Positions 15,020-15,114 of a DNA stretch of 15,114 nucleotides are shown here, piece after piece (position 1 is the first letter of the stretch; every line of letters begins with the position of its first letter). Position numbers and translations under genes: made by a program. Origin of the DNA: Bacteroidales bacterium UBA3816. GTDB taxonomy: Bacteria; Bacteroidota; Bacteroidia; Bacteroidales; P3. The notes under the pieces are model-generated. The model was not told where the DNA came from. It ran no database searches and saw only the letters and a list, made by a program, of their open reading frames with translations. The DNA lies in NCBI GenBank assembly GCA_002368955.1, contig DFDY01000024.1, forward strand, positions 1 through 15,114, in the 5' to 3' direction.

Positions 15020-15114
15020 TTACTCTTCCTCGTTGGCGGCTTCCTCGTAGGCTTTGAGGAGGGCCTGCTGGACGTCGGCGGGGACGAGTTCGTAGCTGCT
15101 GAAGGTCATGGTGA
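15020..15114 (-). CDS. C-terminal end of an unrecognised protein
   Basis: The last 30 codons and TAA stop of a minus-strand gene that enters from the right edge. The visible residues are TMTFSSYELVPADVQQALL followed by KAYEEAANEEE. The end is acidic and helical in character. I cannot assign a family from this. The open frame, good codon composition and a strong hairpin 45 nt downstream support a real gene end. Confidence 0.55.
   Translation of the reverse strand, partial: TMTFSSYELVPADVQQALLKAYEEAANEEE

Overview
The window looks like chromosomal DNA from a member of the order Bacteroidales. Three observations support this. Promoters carry the Bacteroidetes-type -7 element TAnnTTTG. Starts lack Shine-Dalgarno sequences, with A-rich leaders instead. 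Several products are of types I associate with Bacteroidetes: a BatA-type membrane protein, a YARHG lipoprotein, a DUF1848 protein and a GRTKDG-type acyltransferase. There are no rRNA or tRNA genes, insertion sequences, CRISPR arrays or prophage genes. Most of the window is ordinary, densely packed housekeeping DNA.

Layout. On the minus strand, reading right to left: (1) the N-terminal third of an EttA-type ABC-F translation factor (1-499, cut by the window edge); (2) recJ with a downstream YARHG lipoprotein (3274 to 571); (3) a tight five-gene block from 9377 to 3478, comprising a membrane-anchored endonuclease/exonuclease/phosphatase-fold protein, endonuclease III (nth), a BatA/VWA-type membrane protein, an ABC ATPase and its ABC-2 permease. 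Gaps in this block run from 2 to 15 nt. A 93-nt divergent promoter region then switches to the plus strand: aroE (9471-10199), an acyltransferase with its own promoter (10285-11370), prfA (11471-12541) and a DUF1848 protein (12551-13510), closed by a strong terminator. To the right, on the minus strand, lies a MerR-family regulator gene (14766-13564) and then the last 30 codons of an unrecognised gene (15114-15020).

The most unusual locus is the MerR gene. It has a perfect -7 box and a normal helix-turn-helix, but an in-frame TAG replaces the expected Gln at codon 49. TAG ends three other reading frames in the window, so this is not a recoded genome. The same gene encodes an unusual architecture: MerR DNA-binding domain, GyrI-like effector domain, a CxxC...CC metal-site motif, and a tail resembling superoxide reductase that has lost its iron-binding histidines. 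Two terminators insulate the locus.

Other points of interest are a nearly identical 26-nt promoter block before both aroE and the acyltransferase gene (placing the aroE start about where transcription should begin, so probably leaderless), a perfect AT-rich palindrome over the -33 box of the recJ promoter, a radical-SAM-like CxxxCxxC motif at the C-terminal end of the DUF1848 protein, and an HX5D instead of HX4D motif in the acyltransferase. I found no clearly new multi-gene system.
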